NCBI RefSeq assembly: GCF_017329615.1 | Contig: NZ_JAFMTW010000010.1 | Coordinates: 1-64,000 of the forward strand | Direction of reading: 5' to 3' | DNA: 64,000 bases | Source of the DNA: Alicyclobacillus suci | GTDB lineage: Bacteria; Bacillota; Bacilli; Alicyclobacillales; Alicyclobacillaceae | Part shown: piece after piece, positions 56,097 to 64,000 of the stretch | Position numbering within the stretch: the stretch's first letter is position 1 | Layout: the number at the start of each line of letters is the position of its first letter | Position numbers and translations under genes: made by a program | Notes under the pieces: model-generated | Databases searched by the model: none | Seen by the model: the letters and a program-made list of their open reading frames with translations, nothing else | Told to the model about the DNA's origin: nothing

Positions 56097-57830
56097 TCAC
56101 TCCTTCGTTTCTACAACCACTTTATCCTCGCCGAATAACGCACGTGCTCGACCGACAATATCCTCTTGCTCTGCCCGCTGAGAACCATCGTCCACCCGGG
56201 TCAGCGATGCAGTAAACTCGTCCCAATCTTCCTTCAAGAGTGCAAAAATCTGCATCTCGCGTTCCATCATGAGCGATACCGCAGATTCTATCACCCGTCT
56301 ATCTACCGGCTTCATCACCGCCTCGCGATGAATGCGGCTCGCAAATGACAATACGACGGCAAATTCCGTGGCCATTGCAACCTCGCCATGCATCAGCCAG
56401 GCGTGCGACTGAATTCGATCCTGTTTGACTTTGTGCAGAATATCCGGCCAACGCTCGTGAACCATCGCCTCCACCTGCGGATGCCTATCTCGATACAATC
56501 GCGCAAGTGTCTCTCGTTTGCGCCCTGCAGCGGAAATTCGCTGTTCAGCCGCCCGTGAACGCCGCTTCGTTGCAACCGCCTCTGCTTCCGTCGCTACCCG
56601 TGGAGCGCTCTCGTTCTGCGCTTCGTCTGGCGTCGTAGGAGGCCGCTGGACATCCCGCAACGCCTCTGCCGCAGGCATTGCCGCCGTCACCTCATCTTTC
56701 CGTTGAACCACCACGGGCGCCGCTCCATCGGCCACGGCACTCACCTTGGGCGCAGTGGCAATCGACATCAAAGTTGCTTCTAAAGCCAACCGCGGTTGTT
56801 CCACATAGCGCAGCTGAGTATATAGTTCTCCTAACTTGGAGACGCCCAGAAGTAACCAGTCTGTGCTGCAAGTGGGCTTCGACGTAACGAATCGGTACGG
56901 GGCGACGGGTTTTCCGTTCAGCGCGTCATCACCAGCAGATAGCATGACAATAAACAAATCGCGCAATACTTGCAATAAGTCGAAGGCAATGCGGCTCGCA
57001 TCCTTGCCCCCGGCATACCACGAAGAAATTCGATTGAGCACCTCGAGGTACGAAGCGTCCATCAGGTCGCTGACCAATGCCAGCAGTTCGCCTGTGTCGA
57101 CGCCGCCAATGACACTAGCCACGTGCGCCTCATTGATGGTGCCCTGGCCAAACGCAGCGGCTTGCTCCAAAAGCCCAAGGGCATCGCGCATCCCGCCGTC
57201 TGCCGCCTCTGCCAATTTCCACAGCGCGCCGACATCACACGTCCAGCCTTGGTGCGCCACGACCTCCTGTAGGCGTTCGACAATCGTTTCAGGGGAGATG
57301 CGGTGAAAATCAAACCTTTGACACCGCGATACAATCGTCCCCGGAATCTTGTGCGCCTCCGTCGTCGCAAGCACGAACAAAACATGTGCCGGCGGCTCTT
57401 CGAGCGTCTTTAAGAGCGCGTTAAACGCCTCTGTGGTCAGCATGTGAACTTCATCCACAATATAAACTTTGCGCTTTACGGTAGTCGGTGCGTAATGGAC
57501 TTTATCGCGCAACTCGCGAATCTCATCGACGCCGCGGTTGGATGCCGCGTCAATTTCTTCGACATCGACGTTTGAGCCATTGGTAATCGACACACACGCA
57601 CTACACTCGTTACACGGCTCCGCGCCATTTCGACGCTCACAATTCACGGCCTTCGCAAACAATTTGGCCGCACTCGTCTTCCCCGTTCCACGCGGGCCAC
57701 AAAACAGGTAAGCGTGCGCAATCTTCCCAGACGTAATAGCATTCGCTAACGTCTGACGCACATGCGGTTGCCCCACTAAATTCGAAAAGGTCTGGGGGCG
57801 CCAAATTCGATAGAGTGCTTGGTAGGACAC
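56097..57830 (-). CDS. dnaX: DNA polymerase III subunits gamma/tau
   Basis: The ATPase of the clamp loader. The 577-aa product has the AAA+ core with Walker [11 protein letters not shown] (about 44-53), the zinc finger CNECSAC, Walker [10 protein letters not shown], sensor 1 and SRC (SRCQRFDF), then a tau-like tail of about 200 residues that binds other subunits. The start is GTG with GGGAGG upstream. It is upstream of ebfC and recR. Confidence 0.96.
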   Translation of the reverse strand: MSYQALYRIWRPQTFSNLVGQPHVRQTLANAITSGKIAHAYLFCGPRGTGKTSAAKLFAKAVNCERRNGAEPCNECSACVSITNGSNVDVEEIDAASNRGVDEIRELRDKVHYAPTTVKRKVYIVDEVHMLTTEAFNALLKTLEEPPAHVLFVLATTEAHKIPGTIVSRCQRFDFHRISPETIVERLQEVVAHQGWTCDVGALWKLAEAADGGMRDALGLLEQAAAFGQGTINEAHVASVIGGVDTGELLALVSDLMDASYLEVLNRISSWYAGGKDASRIAFDLLQVLRDLFIVMLSAGDDALNGKPVAPYRFVTSKPTCSTDWLLLGVSKLGELYTQLRYVEQPRLALEATLMSIATAPKVSAVADGAAPVVVQRKDEVTAAMPAAEALRDVQRPPTTPDEAQNESAPRVATEAEAVATKRRSRAAEQRISAAGRKRETLARLYRDRHPQVEAMVHERWPDILHKVKQDRIQSHAWLMHGEVAMATEFAVVLSFASRIHREAVMKPVDRRVIESAVSLMMEREMQIFALLKEDWDEFTASLTRVDDGSQRAEQEDIVGRARALFGEDKVVVETKE

Positions 57831-57933
57831 TGCCGTCCCTCCCTCTGGTTTTACAGTACCACAGCGGGCGGGATGCGACCAAGCCTAGAGGACAGGAGGT
57901 TCCAGGAAACCAGAGGGCGCCCCTGCGCTCCTT

Positions 57934-59043
57934 TCATGAGGATAAAGAGTGTGCGTTACTACGTAAAAATAGGTTCGTACTCGACTGCGTTTCGTTCGGC
58001 AGGCTCACCGTGAACGTCGTGCCAAAGCCTTTGGAAGCGACGCGGATGGTGCCACCATGGTCAGCCACAATTCGCTCGCAAATCGCCAAGCCAAGCCCCG
58101 TCCCCTTGTCTTTCGTCGTGTAAAAGGCATCAAAGATCTTATCGACCAAGTAATAAGGGATTCCAGGCCCCGTGTCGGAAATGTAAATCTCCGTGCGACC
58201 CGCGACCTGCTTCGCGCCAATCGCAAGACTCCCCTGTGCATCCATGGCCTCTACAGCGTTTTTTATGAGATGAAGTAAAAGTTGCCTCAACATATCCCGG
58301 TCGCCAAAAATCGTGAGCCCTTCAGGTATATCGTACACGCACTCCACATGATGCTCGCGCGCGTTCACCTGAATCCACGGGTGAATCTCGTTGAGCAATT
58401 CCGCCATCGGGAACGTTTGCTTCTCCATTCGATTCGGTTTCGATAAAAGCAACAATTCGGCGACAAGCGTGTTCACCCGTTCGATTTCGCTCATCATCAC
58501 TTCCACGTACTGGACTTCTTCTTCCATTAGCCCCTCATGCAAACGATTCTCCAACACTTGCAAGAACCCTTTCACCGTGGTTAGCGGGTTGCGAATCTCG
58601 TGAGCAATACCAGCAGCCACCTTGCCTACGGTAGCCACCCGCTCCAACCGCTGCGTCTGTTGGTCGAGCGTCGCAAAATTTCCCATATCTTTCATCACGA
58701 TATACATGCCCTGTACCTGGCCATCCGCAGCCTGATGCGTGAACGTATCCATCAGCACGTGGCGTACATCCGTACCCACTTCCCAACGCACGACCGCATC
58801 CCGGTACTCGCATTCCGTGTTTAAAATGTGCAGCAATATCTGATATTCATCACTTTCTTCAGAGAGGACCATCTCCAGAGGAACAATCGATCCGGTCGCT
58901 TGCGGCATCCCTATCAATTCCGCCGAGATATCATTCAAAATGGCGACTGTACCATCTTTCGCTAAGTATAGAATCCCTGCATTCAGAAGCTGTGTGTCAG
59001 GCAACAAATCCGGTTCAACGGAAAACATCGAATGCTGATCCAT
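57934..59043 (-). CDS. PAS-domain histidine kinase, probable sporulation kinase
   Basis: A 369-aa soluble sensor kinase. Residues about 10-125 form a PAS-like sensor domain; the phosphoacceptor domain has GIAHEIRNPLTTVKGFLQ (H box, about 145) and the ATPase domain has LIKNAVEAMD (N box), DTGPGIPYYLV (G1) and GTGLGLAICERIV (G2). No membrane segment is visible. A consensus sigma-H promoter precedes it, as for kinA in B. subtilis. No response regulator is adjacent, which also fits a phosphorelay kinase feeding Spo0F. The target is inferred. Confidence 0.88.
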   Translation of the reverse strand: MDQHSMFSVEPDLLPDTQLLNAGILYLAKDGTVAILNDISAELIGMPQATGSIVPLEMVLSEESDEYQILLHILNTECEYRDAVVRWEVGTDVRHVLMDTFTHQAADGQVQGMYIVMKDMGNFATLDQQTQRLERVATVGKVAAGIAHEIRNPLTTVKGFLQVLENRLHEGLMEEEVQYVEVMMSEIERVNTLVAELLLLSKPNRMEKQTFPMAELLNEIHPWIQVNAREHHVECVYDIPEGLTIFGDRDMLRQLLLHLIKNAVEAMDAQGSLAIGAKQVAGRTEIYISDTGPGIPYYLVDKIFDAFYTTKDKGTGLGLAICERIVADHGGTIRVASKGFGTTFTVSLPNETQSSTNLFLRSNAHSLSS

Positions 59044-59094
59044 ACTCCATCACCAGTCCCCTTAAAGAGTCTGAAAAGAGTTCTTTTGCAACGA

Positions 59095-59123
59095 ATATTC
59101 CTTATGAGATCAGCAAATCCTCC
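59095..59123 (-). promoter_or_regulatory. Sigma-H promoter for the histidine kinase
   Basis: On the minus strand GGAGGATTT (59115-59123) and AAGGAATAT (59095-59103) are 11 bp apart. Both boxes fit the sigma-H consensus at every position, and the spacing equals that of spoVG. Confidence 0.8.
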
Positions 59124-59211
59124 CGCGTGACAAAACTTCCATTGGCTCGACAACTTCCGACACACATCGCACAGAAAGCTACCACATATCTGAAACTTGT
59201 GTACACAAACG

Positions 59212-59252
59212 CAAAAAACAGGCCCTGCCTTTCGAGGCTGTAGACCTGTTTA
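59212..59252 (-). terminator. Terminator after the SRP RNA
   Basis: On the minus strand AACAGG and CCTGTT close an imperfect stem that is followed by TTTTTTG. It lies just after the SRP RNA 3' end. Confidence 0.8.
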
Positions 59253-59255
59253 CTC

Positions 59256-59400
59256 ACCACATGACGTCTGACCAAGACCCGACCAGGCACGCCCACGTCG
59301 CCCGAAAGGTCTTCCTTAGTGCTGCTTCCGTCAGGACCTGACACGGTTCGGAAGTTTTCGCCGCATGGGACCCAGTCGGGTCTTGGTCAGACATCACGTG
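59256..59400 (-). ncRNA. ffs: Signal recognition particle RNA (4.5S-like)
   Basis: RNA core of the particle that targets membrane proteins. The minus strand carries the conserved apical part GTGTCAGGTCCTGACGGAAGC followed by AGCA, closed by a long stem. GTCTGACCAAGACCCGAC and its complement pair perfectly over 18 bp and extend with G-U pairs to about 26 bp. No Alu-domain motif is seen at the 5' side, so it appears to be the short form. In B. subtilis the SRP RNA also lies between tRNA-Ser and dnaX. Ends are approximate. Confidence 0.88.
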
Positions 59401-59414
59401 AATCGACGATATGC

Positions 59415-59444
59415 GTTGAGTGCGTGCACATACGCGCACTCAAC
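59415..59444 (-). repeat. Hairpin between tRNA-Ser and SRP RNA
   Basis: GTTGAGTGCG and CGCACTCAAC form a perfect 10-bp stem with a 10-nt loop, 5 nt after the tRNA. There is no T-tract; it may mark a processing site. Confidence 0.5.
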
Positions 59445-59448
59445 ATCG

Positions 59449-59538
59449 TGGCGGAGAGAGTGGGATTCGAACCCACGAGCCCCTTGCAGAGCTACTCGCT
59501 TTCGAGGCGAGCTCTTTCGACCACTCAGACATCTCTCC
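59449..59538 (-). tRNA. tRNA-Ser (CGA)
   Basis: A 90-nt minus-strand tRNA with acceptor GGAGAGA/TCTCTCC, a long variable arm (class II), T-loop GGTTCGAATCC and an anticodon loop CTCGAAA giving anticodon CGA, which reads the serine codon UCG. CCA is encoded. It begins 10 nt after the tadA stop, so the two may share a transcript. Confidence 0.95.
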
Positions 59539-59548
59539 ACATCAAACA

Positions 59549-60028
59549 TCAATCAAGGTTCTTGCGCCGTTCACGCATTCCCTTGAAAAATTCCCTCAAT
59601 ATATTAGCACAATCCTGTCCTAAAACGCCAGATGTAATGATTGGTGCGTGGTTCCATAATCCGGGTTCTAATAAGGGGAGTTTCGACATTACTGCCCCAC
59701 CCTTGGGGTCGTCGGCACCGTAAATCAAACGTCGTATGCGCGACAACATGATGGCACCAGCACACATGGGACAGGGTTCTAATGTAACATACAGGTCACA
59801 TTCCGTCAACCGCCAGGCACCAAGTCGTCGGCTCGCCGATTGAATGGCAATCAATTCGGCATGCGCAGTCGGATCCCGCCACGTCTCCCGCAAATTGTAC
59901 CCTACGCCGACCACTTCCCCATTCCAGACGACAATTGCGCCTATCGGCACCTCTTGTTGCGCGCGAGCCATTTGTGCTTGCGCGAGTGCCAGTCGCATGA
60001 AATCGTCATCCGTCCTGTACAGCTCCAC
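59549..60028 (-). CDS. tadA: tRNA-specific adenosine deaminase TadA
   Basis: Converts A34 to inosine in tRNA-Arg(ACG). The 159-aa product has the zinc site HAELIAI (His and catalytic Glu, about 56-62) and PCPMCAGAI (about 86-94). The GTG start follows AAAGGGTG. It is next to tRNA-Ser and the SRP RNA as in Bacillus. Confidence 0.95.
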   Translation of the reverse strand: MELYRTDDDFMRLALAQAQMARAQQEVPIGAIVVWNGEVVGVGYNLRETWRDPTAHAELIAIQSASRRLGAWRLTECDLYVTLEPCPMCAGAIMLSRIRRLIYGADDPKGGAVMSKLPLLEPGLWNHAPIITSGVLGQDCANILREFFKGMRERRKNLD

Positions 60029-60032
60029 GCGT

Positions 60033-60320
60033 TTACACCCTTTCGCCAGTCAGCAATCCATGATGCGGCTGCCGTCCAACGACCTCCGCCGCTCGAATCA
60101 ATTCTGCCAAGACATCAGATTGCCACTGTGGGTGCATGTAGTCGGCTTTTACATAGGTCCCACCTTGGTCGGTCGACACATAGCGCACAGGTAAATGATT
60201 GAGCGCCATCGCCAATATATCGTCTAAACACTGCGCACACGAACACTGAACAACACCTTGAACTTCCGGCGAAGCAATCATCTCTTTCGCCAATCTTTCA
60301 GTCACGTTATAAACCGTCAT
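60033..60320 (-). CDS. ComFB-like protein
   Basis: A 95-aa protein of the late-competence ComFB family: YNVTERLAKEMI at the start, then a cysteine cluster CSCAQCLDDILAMALNHLPVRYVST and the short GTYVKADYM. Bacillus ComFB lies in the comF operon and has no clear function; related proteins bind cyclic dinucleotides in cyanobacteria. ATG at 60318-60320 follows GGAGGGAG by 8 nt; the longer frame upstream lies under the divergent gene. Confidence 0.8.
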   Translation of the reverse strand: MTVYNVTERLAKEMIASPEVQGVVQCSCAQCLDDILAMALNHLPVRYVSTDQGGTYVKADYMHPQWQSDVLAELIRAAEVVGRQPHHGLLTGERV

Positions 60321-60408
60321 ACACAACGCTCCCTCCATCCGTGCGTCGTTGACGCCACTCACGTGGCATGCGCATAAATTAGCGCTGAACACGAAGGAGG
60401 TCATCGAA

Positions 60409-61224
60409 CTGACACGCGGACGTCTCAATCCAAACAGAATGTTCCTGGATAAATGGCAGATGTATCTCGCATTGACACACGACGCCATCCAGGGATTGCG
60501 AATTCCCTACACGCTCTTGCTGAACCAATGTACAGCCACTCGACTGGAGGGTCATTCGGCCTGGTATATCAAGCCAGTGGACACTTGGGGCGGACACCAA
60601 ATCGCTCGCTGTGAGCAATCTGGCGAACACAGCTGGACACTTCTTCACCAAACTGGACGAACCCTCTATTATCGCCGCACCCAGGCGCTCCTTGAGCACC
60701 TATACATGTTGTACCACCCATTGACTACAATTGTACAGCAGGCGGCACCGGTTGTAACTTGGCAAGGGAGGCCATTTGACATTCGCGTCTTGTGTCAGCG
60801 GCAATCTGACGGGTGGCTCATTGCAGGTACGCTCGCCCGCGTCGCCCAGACAAACAGTATCGTCTCGAATATCGGAACCGGACGCGGCGAAGTGCATCAA
60901 ACCCGCGACATCCTGCGCGAACTCTATCCAAAAGCGGTAAAGCAACGCCGGATACAAAACAAGTTGAAACAAGTCAGTCTGAAAATTTGCCAAGTGCTAG
61001 ACACGTACGCGCCGTTTGACGAGGTCGGCATCGATTACGGCCTAGGCGCAGAAGGACAAGTGTGGTTATTTGAAGTCAATACCAACGACCGATTGGGGGG
61101 CCCCAGTCACCAACTATTTACGCAACTCCCCGACAAAACCGTTTACGAACAAATCGAAGCGCGCGCCGCAGAGCGTCGCCGACAGTGGCTTTCGACATTG
61201 CTACGTGATCTGTTTTTCACCTAA
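60409..61224 (+). CDS. YheC/YheD-like ATP-grasp protein
   Basis: A 271-aa protein with an ATP-grasp fold resembling the spore-coat-associated YheC/YheD proteins. Motifs are NPNRMFLDKWQMYLAL at the start, WYIKPVDTWGG, GRPFDIRVLCQR and VWLFEVNTNDRLGGP near the end, the last carrying the metal and ATP ligands. The only strong ribosome site, AAGGAGG at 60394-60400, lies inside the open frame and points to a CTG start at 60409. ATG at 60439 would be a poor alternative. It precedes asnB. Confidence 0.75.
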   Translation: MTRGRLNPNRMFLDKWQMYLALTHDAIQGLRIPYTLLLNQCTATRLEGHSAWYIKPVDTWGGHQIARCEQSGEHSWTLLHQTGRTLYYRRTQALLEHLYMLYHPLTTIVQQAAPVVTWQGRPFDIRVLCQRQSDGWLIAGTLARVAQTNSIVSNIGTGRGEVHQTRDILRELYPKAVKQRRIQNKLKQVSLKICQVLDTYAPFDEVGIDYGLGAEGQVWLFEVNTNDRLGGPSHQLFTQLPDKTVYEQIEARAAERRRQWLSTLLRDLFFT

Positions 61225-61249
61225 AGATGATGCACAACCGTCACATCCG

Positions 61250-61282
61250 CCCACACCGTTGCATACAGTGTGGGTATGTTTT
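61250..61282 (+). terminator. Probable terminator after the ATP-grasp gene
   Basis: CCCACAC and GTGTGGG form a 7-bp stem with an 11-nt loop, followed by TATGTTTT. Confidence 0.6.
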
Positions 61283-61334
61283 GGGCGCCCCCGCCTGACG
61301 GGAACAGAGACAATCGTGGGGAGGACTGAATCAC

Positions 61335-63182
61335 ATGTGCGGTATTGCAGGTTGGGTCGATTGGTCACGTGATCTCACGAGTGAGACAGAGACCGTAAAA
61401 CACATGGGCGAAGCACTGACTTCAAGGGGGCCAGACACGGCTGGATTTTGGTCGCATCCACACGCGCTGTTCGCGCATCGTCGTCTCATCGTAGTCGATC
61501 CCGACGGCGGCGTTCAGCCCATGGTCAGACGCTTTGGCGACAAGGAGTACACGCTCGTTTACAACGGCGAGCTGTACAACACAGAAGATATCCGCAAAGA
61601 GCTATTGGCGCTTGGCTTCAAGTTTCAATCCTATTCCGACACGGAGGTCGTGCTGGTCTCATATGTCGCATGGGGTGAGGCTTGTGTTGAGAAATTTAAC
61701 GGAATCTTTGCGTTTGCGATTTGGGATAACACGAACCAGCGGCTGTTTATGGCTCGGGATAGGCTCGGTGTCAAACCGCTATTCTACAGCCGACTGAGGC
61801 ATGGCATCGTCTTCGGATCAGAACTAAAGGCGATTTTGGCGCATCCAGCCATTGACCCGGTCGTCACGACGGAAGGACTTGCAGAGGTATTCGCCATCGG
61901 CCCAGCGAGATCACCAGGTGTAGGCATTTTTAAAAATATCGAAGAGGTGCGCGCGGGTCACCTGCTGATTGGCACGCCAGATGACATCACCATCCGCCAG
62001 TACTGGAAACTACAGAGCTATGAACACACGGACTCACTGGAGAAGACAGTCGAAACGGTCCGTGAACTGATGATTGACATCGTCGAACGACAGCTCATCT
62101 CCGACGTGCCCATCGCGACGTTTTTGTCCGGCGGCCTGGACTCCAGCGTGGTCTCCGCAATTGCCGCGCGCTATTTCGCACAACAAGGGCGAGACGCGCT
62201 GCATACCTTCGCCATTGAATTTAAAGATATGGAAAAATATTTCCAGGCCAACGCCTTCCAAAAGAGCCTTGACGGGCCCTGGGCACAACTTATCTCTGAA
62301 CATATCGGCAGCATCCATCACCGCGTCATCTTCGACACGCCCGATTTGGAGGCTCATTTGCTCCATCCGCTCTTCACGCGCGATTTGCCCGGCATGGCGG
62401 ATATCGACACGTCACTCTATCTATTCTGTAAAGCGGTCAAAGAGCACGTCACCGTGGCGCTGTCTGGAGAGGCAGCCGACGAAGTATTTGGCGGTTATCC
62501 ATGGTTCCATCGAGAGGAATCGCTCAAGGCGGACACATTTCCGTGGTCGTTACGGCTGGCCGAGCGCGTCAACATCATGTCGGATGAACTCAAAGCCGAA
62601 ATCCATCCATACGAGTACGTGCAAATGCGCTACCGTCAGGCACTCGACGAAGTGCCTCGACTCGCCGGGGAATCGGCCCGCGATGCGCGGATTCGCGAAA
62701 TTAGCTACCTGAGCATCACGCGATTTATGCCAACGTTATTGGATAGAAAAGACAGAATGAGCATGGGCAATGGCCTAGAGGTACGGGTACCATTTTGTGA
62801 TCACCGACTGGTCGAATACGTCTTCAATATCCCATGGGAGATGAAAACCGTCGGCAATGAGACAAAAGGCATCCTCCGCAAAGCGATGGAAGGCTTCTTG
62901 CCACACGATGCACTGTATCGCAAAAAGAGCCCGTATCCATCGACACCGAATCCCGATTATCTGGCACTGGTGCGCAGCAAAGCCCTAGCCATGCTCGACG
63001 ACAAGCGTTCGCCGATTCATCCCTTTGTGGACGAAAATGCCGTGCGTGCGCTAGCCGCGATGAGTCACAACAAAATGGAACACCGCCCGTGGTTCGGCCA
63101 AATTATGGGCACCGCCCAAATGTTCCATTACCTCTACGAAACCAATGAATGGTTAAAGCAGTACAACGTCAGCGTTCGCTAA
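61335..63182 (+). CDS. asnB: Asparagine synthetase, glutamine-hydrolysing
   Basis: Makes asparagine from aspartate, glutamine and ATP. The 615-aa product starts with the cysteine nucleophile at position 2 (MCGIAGWVDW), has SRGPDTAG and VYNGELYN in the glutaminase half, and the PP-loop SGGLDSSVV (about 260) and SGEAADEVFGGYPW in the synthetase half. The length is close to the AsnO type of Bacillus, which is expressed during sporulation, but the subtype is not certain. It is monocistronic, bounded by terminators. Confidence 0.94.
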   Translation: MCGIAGWVDWSRDLTSETETVKHMGEALTSRGPDTAGFWSHPHALFAHRRLIVVDPDGGVQPMVRRFGDKEYTLVYNGELYNTEDIRKELLALGFKFQSYSDTEVVLVSYVAWGEACVEKFNGIFAFAIWDNTNQRLFMARDRLGVKPLFYSRLRHGIVFGSELKAILAHPAIDPVVTTEGLAEVFAIGPARSPGVGIFKNIEEVRAGHLLIGTPDDITIRQYWKLQSYEHTDSLEKTVETVRELMIDIVERQLISDVPIATFLSGGLDSSVVSAIAARYFAQQGRDALHTFAIEFKDMEKYFQANAFQKSLDGPWAQLISEHIGSIHHRVIFDTPDLEAHLLHPLFTRDLPGMADIDTSLYLFCKAVKEHVTVALSGEAADEVFGGYPWFHREESLKADTFPWSLRLAERVNIMSDELKAEIHPYEYVQMRYRQALDEVPRLAGESARDARIREISYLSITRFMPTLLDRKDRMSMGNGLEVRVPFCDHRLVEYVFNIPWEMKTVGNETKGILRKAMEGFLPHDALYRKKSPYPSTPNPDYLALVRSKALAMLDDKRSPIHPFVDENAVRALAAMSHNKMEHRPWFGQIMGTAQMFHYLYETNEWLKQYNVSVR

Positions 63183-63241
63183 TCGTTCGTTCATCGTTCG
63201 CTTACGCAAACGCCTACTCCAATGTGTCAGATGCATCGCCA

Positions 63242-63287
63242 CAGAAAAGCTCTGCCTATCCACATTGCGACAGGCAGAGCTTTTCTG
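63242..63287. terminator. Bidirectional terminator between asnB and mtnB
   Basis: CAGAAAAGCTCTGCCT and its complement form a perfect 16-bp stem with a 14-nt loop. The stem ends in A and T runs on both strands, so it can end the converging transcripts of asnB and mtnB. Confidence 0.85.
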
Positions 63288-63351
63288 CGCGCGGAATAGC
63301 ACAGTGAACCTTAAATGAGCGAGGAAGAACCACACGTCCGCTGGGCAAACG

Positions 63352-63990
63352 TCACCCAATATCGCGGGCGACGCCTAACCGGTACACATACTCCGCGAGG
63401 AACTCAATGGCCTCAAGGTGCCGCCGCGCCGCCTCCGGCGTATCCCCCCAAGCGTAAATCCCGTGGTTCCTGACGAGTACGGCTGGCACTTCAGCGCGCG
63501 CCGCCTCGGCAACAGCTTGGCCAAGGCGCGCTAAATCCGCGTAGTTCGGGACGATGGGGATACTGATTTCCGCATCTTCTTCCCAGTGTCCCAAGGCCTT
63601 TAGCAACTCGTGACCATGAATGGCCACGGCCCCCTCGTCCCCATACAACTCACTGACCAGATTATTAAATACTGTGTGAACGTGTAGAATGCTGCCACAA
63701 GAAAACTTGCGGTACAACTCGATATGAACACTCGTCTCCGCTGACGGCCGATAGACGGTATCTGTTTGTACCTGCATATGTTCATCAACACATAAGATGT
63801 CGTTTGCTTGCAGCCGCTGTTTGTCCGCACCACTGCGGGTAATGGCAATTTTCATCGGATCCCGCTCGACCAACACCGAGAGATTTCCACTGGTCGCCGG
63901 CAGCCAGCCCTTATGGCTGCAAAATTGCGCCAACGAAATCACCGCTTGCGCGGCTTCGTCAAAGGTGTGCATATAGATTCGAACCCCCAT
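63352..63990 (-). CDS. mtnB: Methylthioribulose-1-phosphate dehydratase
   Basis: A class II aldolase-family enzyme of the methionine salvage pathway. The 212-aa product has FPATSGNLS-like LPATSGNLSVLV, PSAETSVHIELY, the zinc ligands in ILHVHTVFNNLVSELYGDEG and IHGHELLKALG, and RNHGIYAWG. These fit MtnB better than L-fuculose-phosphate aldolase. The start is uncertain because the window ends 10 nt upstream; ATG at 63990 or 63972 or TTG at 63996 are possible. Its operon partners would lie outside. Confidence 0.87.
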   Translation of the reverse strand: MGVRIYMHTFDEAAQAVISLAQFCSHKGWLPATSGNLSVLVERDPMKIAITRSGADKQRLQANDILCVDEHMQVQTDTVYRPSAETSVHIELYRKFSCGSILHVHTVFNNLVSELYGDEGAVAIHGHELLKALGHWEEDAEISIPIVPNYADLARLGQAVAEAARAEVPAVLVRNHGIYAWGDTPEAARRHLEAIEFLAEYVYRLGVARDIG

Positions 63991-64000
63991 CTTCAATCAC

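Overview
The window reads as the chromosome of an endospore-forming Firmicute close to the Alicyclobacillaceae. The evidence is gene order and content. Read on the minus strand from right to left, it follows the origin-proximal arm known from Bacillus: tadA, tRNA-Ser, SRP RNA, dnaX, ebfC, recR, yaaL, bofA, csfB, tmk, darA, holB, ricT, yabA, rsmI, metG, tatD, rnmV, rsmA, yabG, veg, sspF, ispE, purR, ridA, spoVG, glmU, prs, pth, fin, mfd, spoVT, yabM, yabN, rqcP, yabP, yabQ, divIC, yabR, spoIIE, yabS, yabT, tilS, hpt, ftsH, coaX, hslO, folP, folK, yazB, lysS. The left edge runs into the leader of an rRNA operon. The DNA is moderately GC-rich, and GTG and TTG starts are common. Nothing looks like a phage, IS element or CRISPR array; the window is ordinary core chromosome with a few local insertions.

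Layout from the left. 1-727: rrn leader, two tandem rrn promoters and a short direct-repeat block. 728-3262: lysS, greA and a small XRE regulator, with a full-consensus promoter ahead of greA. 3243-7327: folate genes, Hsp33, pantothenate kinase and an HD-GYP protein. 7461-15721: ftsH, hpt, tilS, then the yabT kinase, the yabS vWA protein and spoIIE. 15862-17079: an island replacing the usual tRNA genes, with a dCMP deaminase, the tiny sporulation gene cmpA and two small unknown genes. 17196-23663: S1 protein, divIC, yabQ, yabP, rqcP, HU, mazG, a SpoVB-type flippase and spoVT. 23805-32044: mfd, fin, pth, prs, glmU, spoVG, ridA. 32044-39278: purR, ispE, a cyanophycin synthetase/cyanophycinase pair, sspF, veg, yabG. 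39361-51436: a lone glycosyltransferase, a YkuK-type protein, rsmA, rnmV, tatD, T-box-led metG, abrB, rsmI, yabA, ricT, holB, darA, tmk and a basic amino acid decarboxylase. 51615-64000: csfB, ytaF, a second SpoVB-type flippase, bofA, yaaL, recR, ebfC, dnaX, a PAS histidine kinase, SRP RNA, tRNA-Ser, tadA, a ComFB-like gene, an ATP-grasp gene, asnB and mtnB.

Much of the window serves sporulation. The promoters can be read directly: a sigma-A promoter with 21-bp spacing of the Spo0A-activated type before spoIIE, sigma-H promoters before spoVG and the histidine kinase, a sigma-G promoter before spoVT, a sigma-F/G-like one before fin, and a sigma-K promoter before yabG. Together they cover phosphorelay input, early asymmetric-division control (SpoIIE, Fin, CsfB), mother-cell and cortex work (YabP, YabQ, CmpA, BofA, SpoVB family) and late forespore or coat functions (SspF, SpoVT, YabG).

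The most notable departures from the Bacillus plan are the cphB-cphA cyanophycin pair between sspF and ispE, two hairpins that bury the ribosome-binding sites of ispE and yaaL, short genes missed by ordinary ORF cut-offs (cmpA and a 66-aa/59-aa pair), a probable CTG start on the ATP-grasp gene, and the loss of folB, the pab genes, dusB, ctc and the tRNA genes from their usual places. No clearly new multi-gene system was found; the cyanophycin pair and the post-transcriptional hairpins are the best leads.
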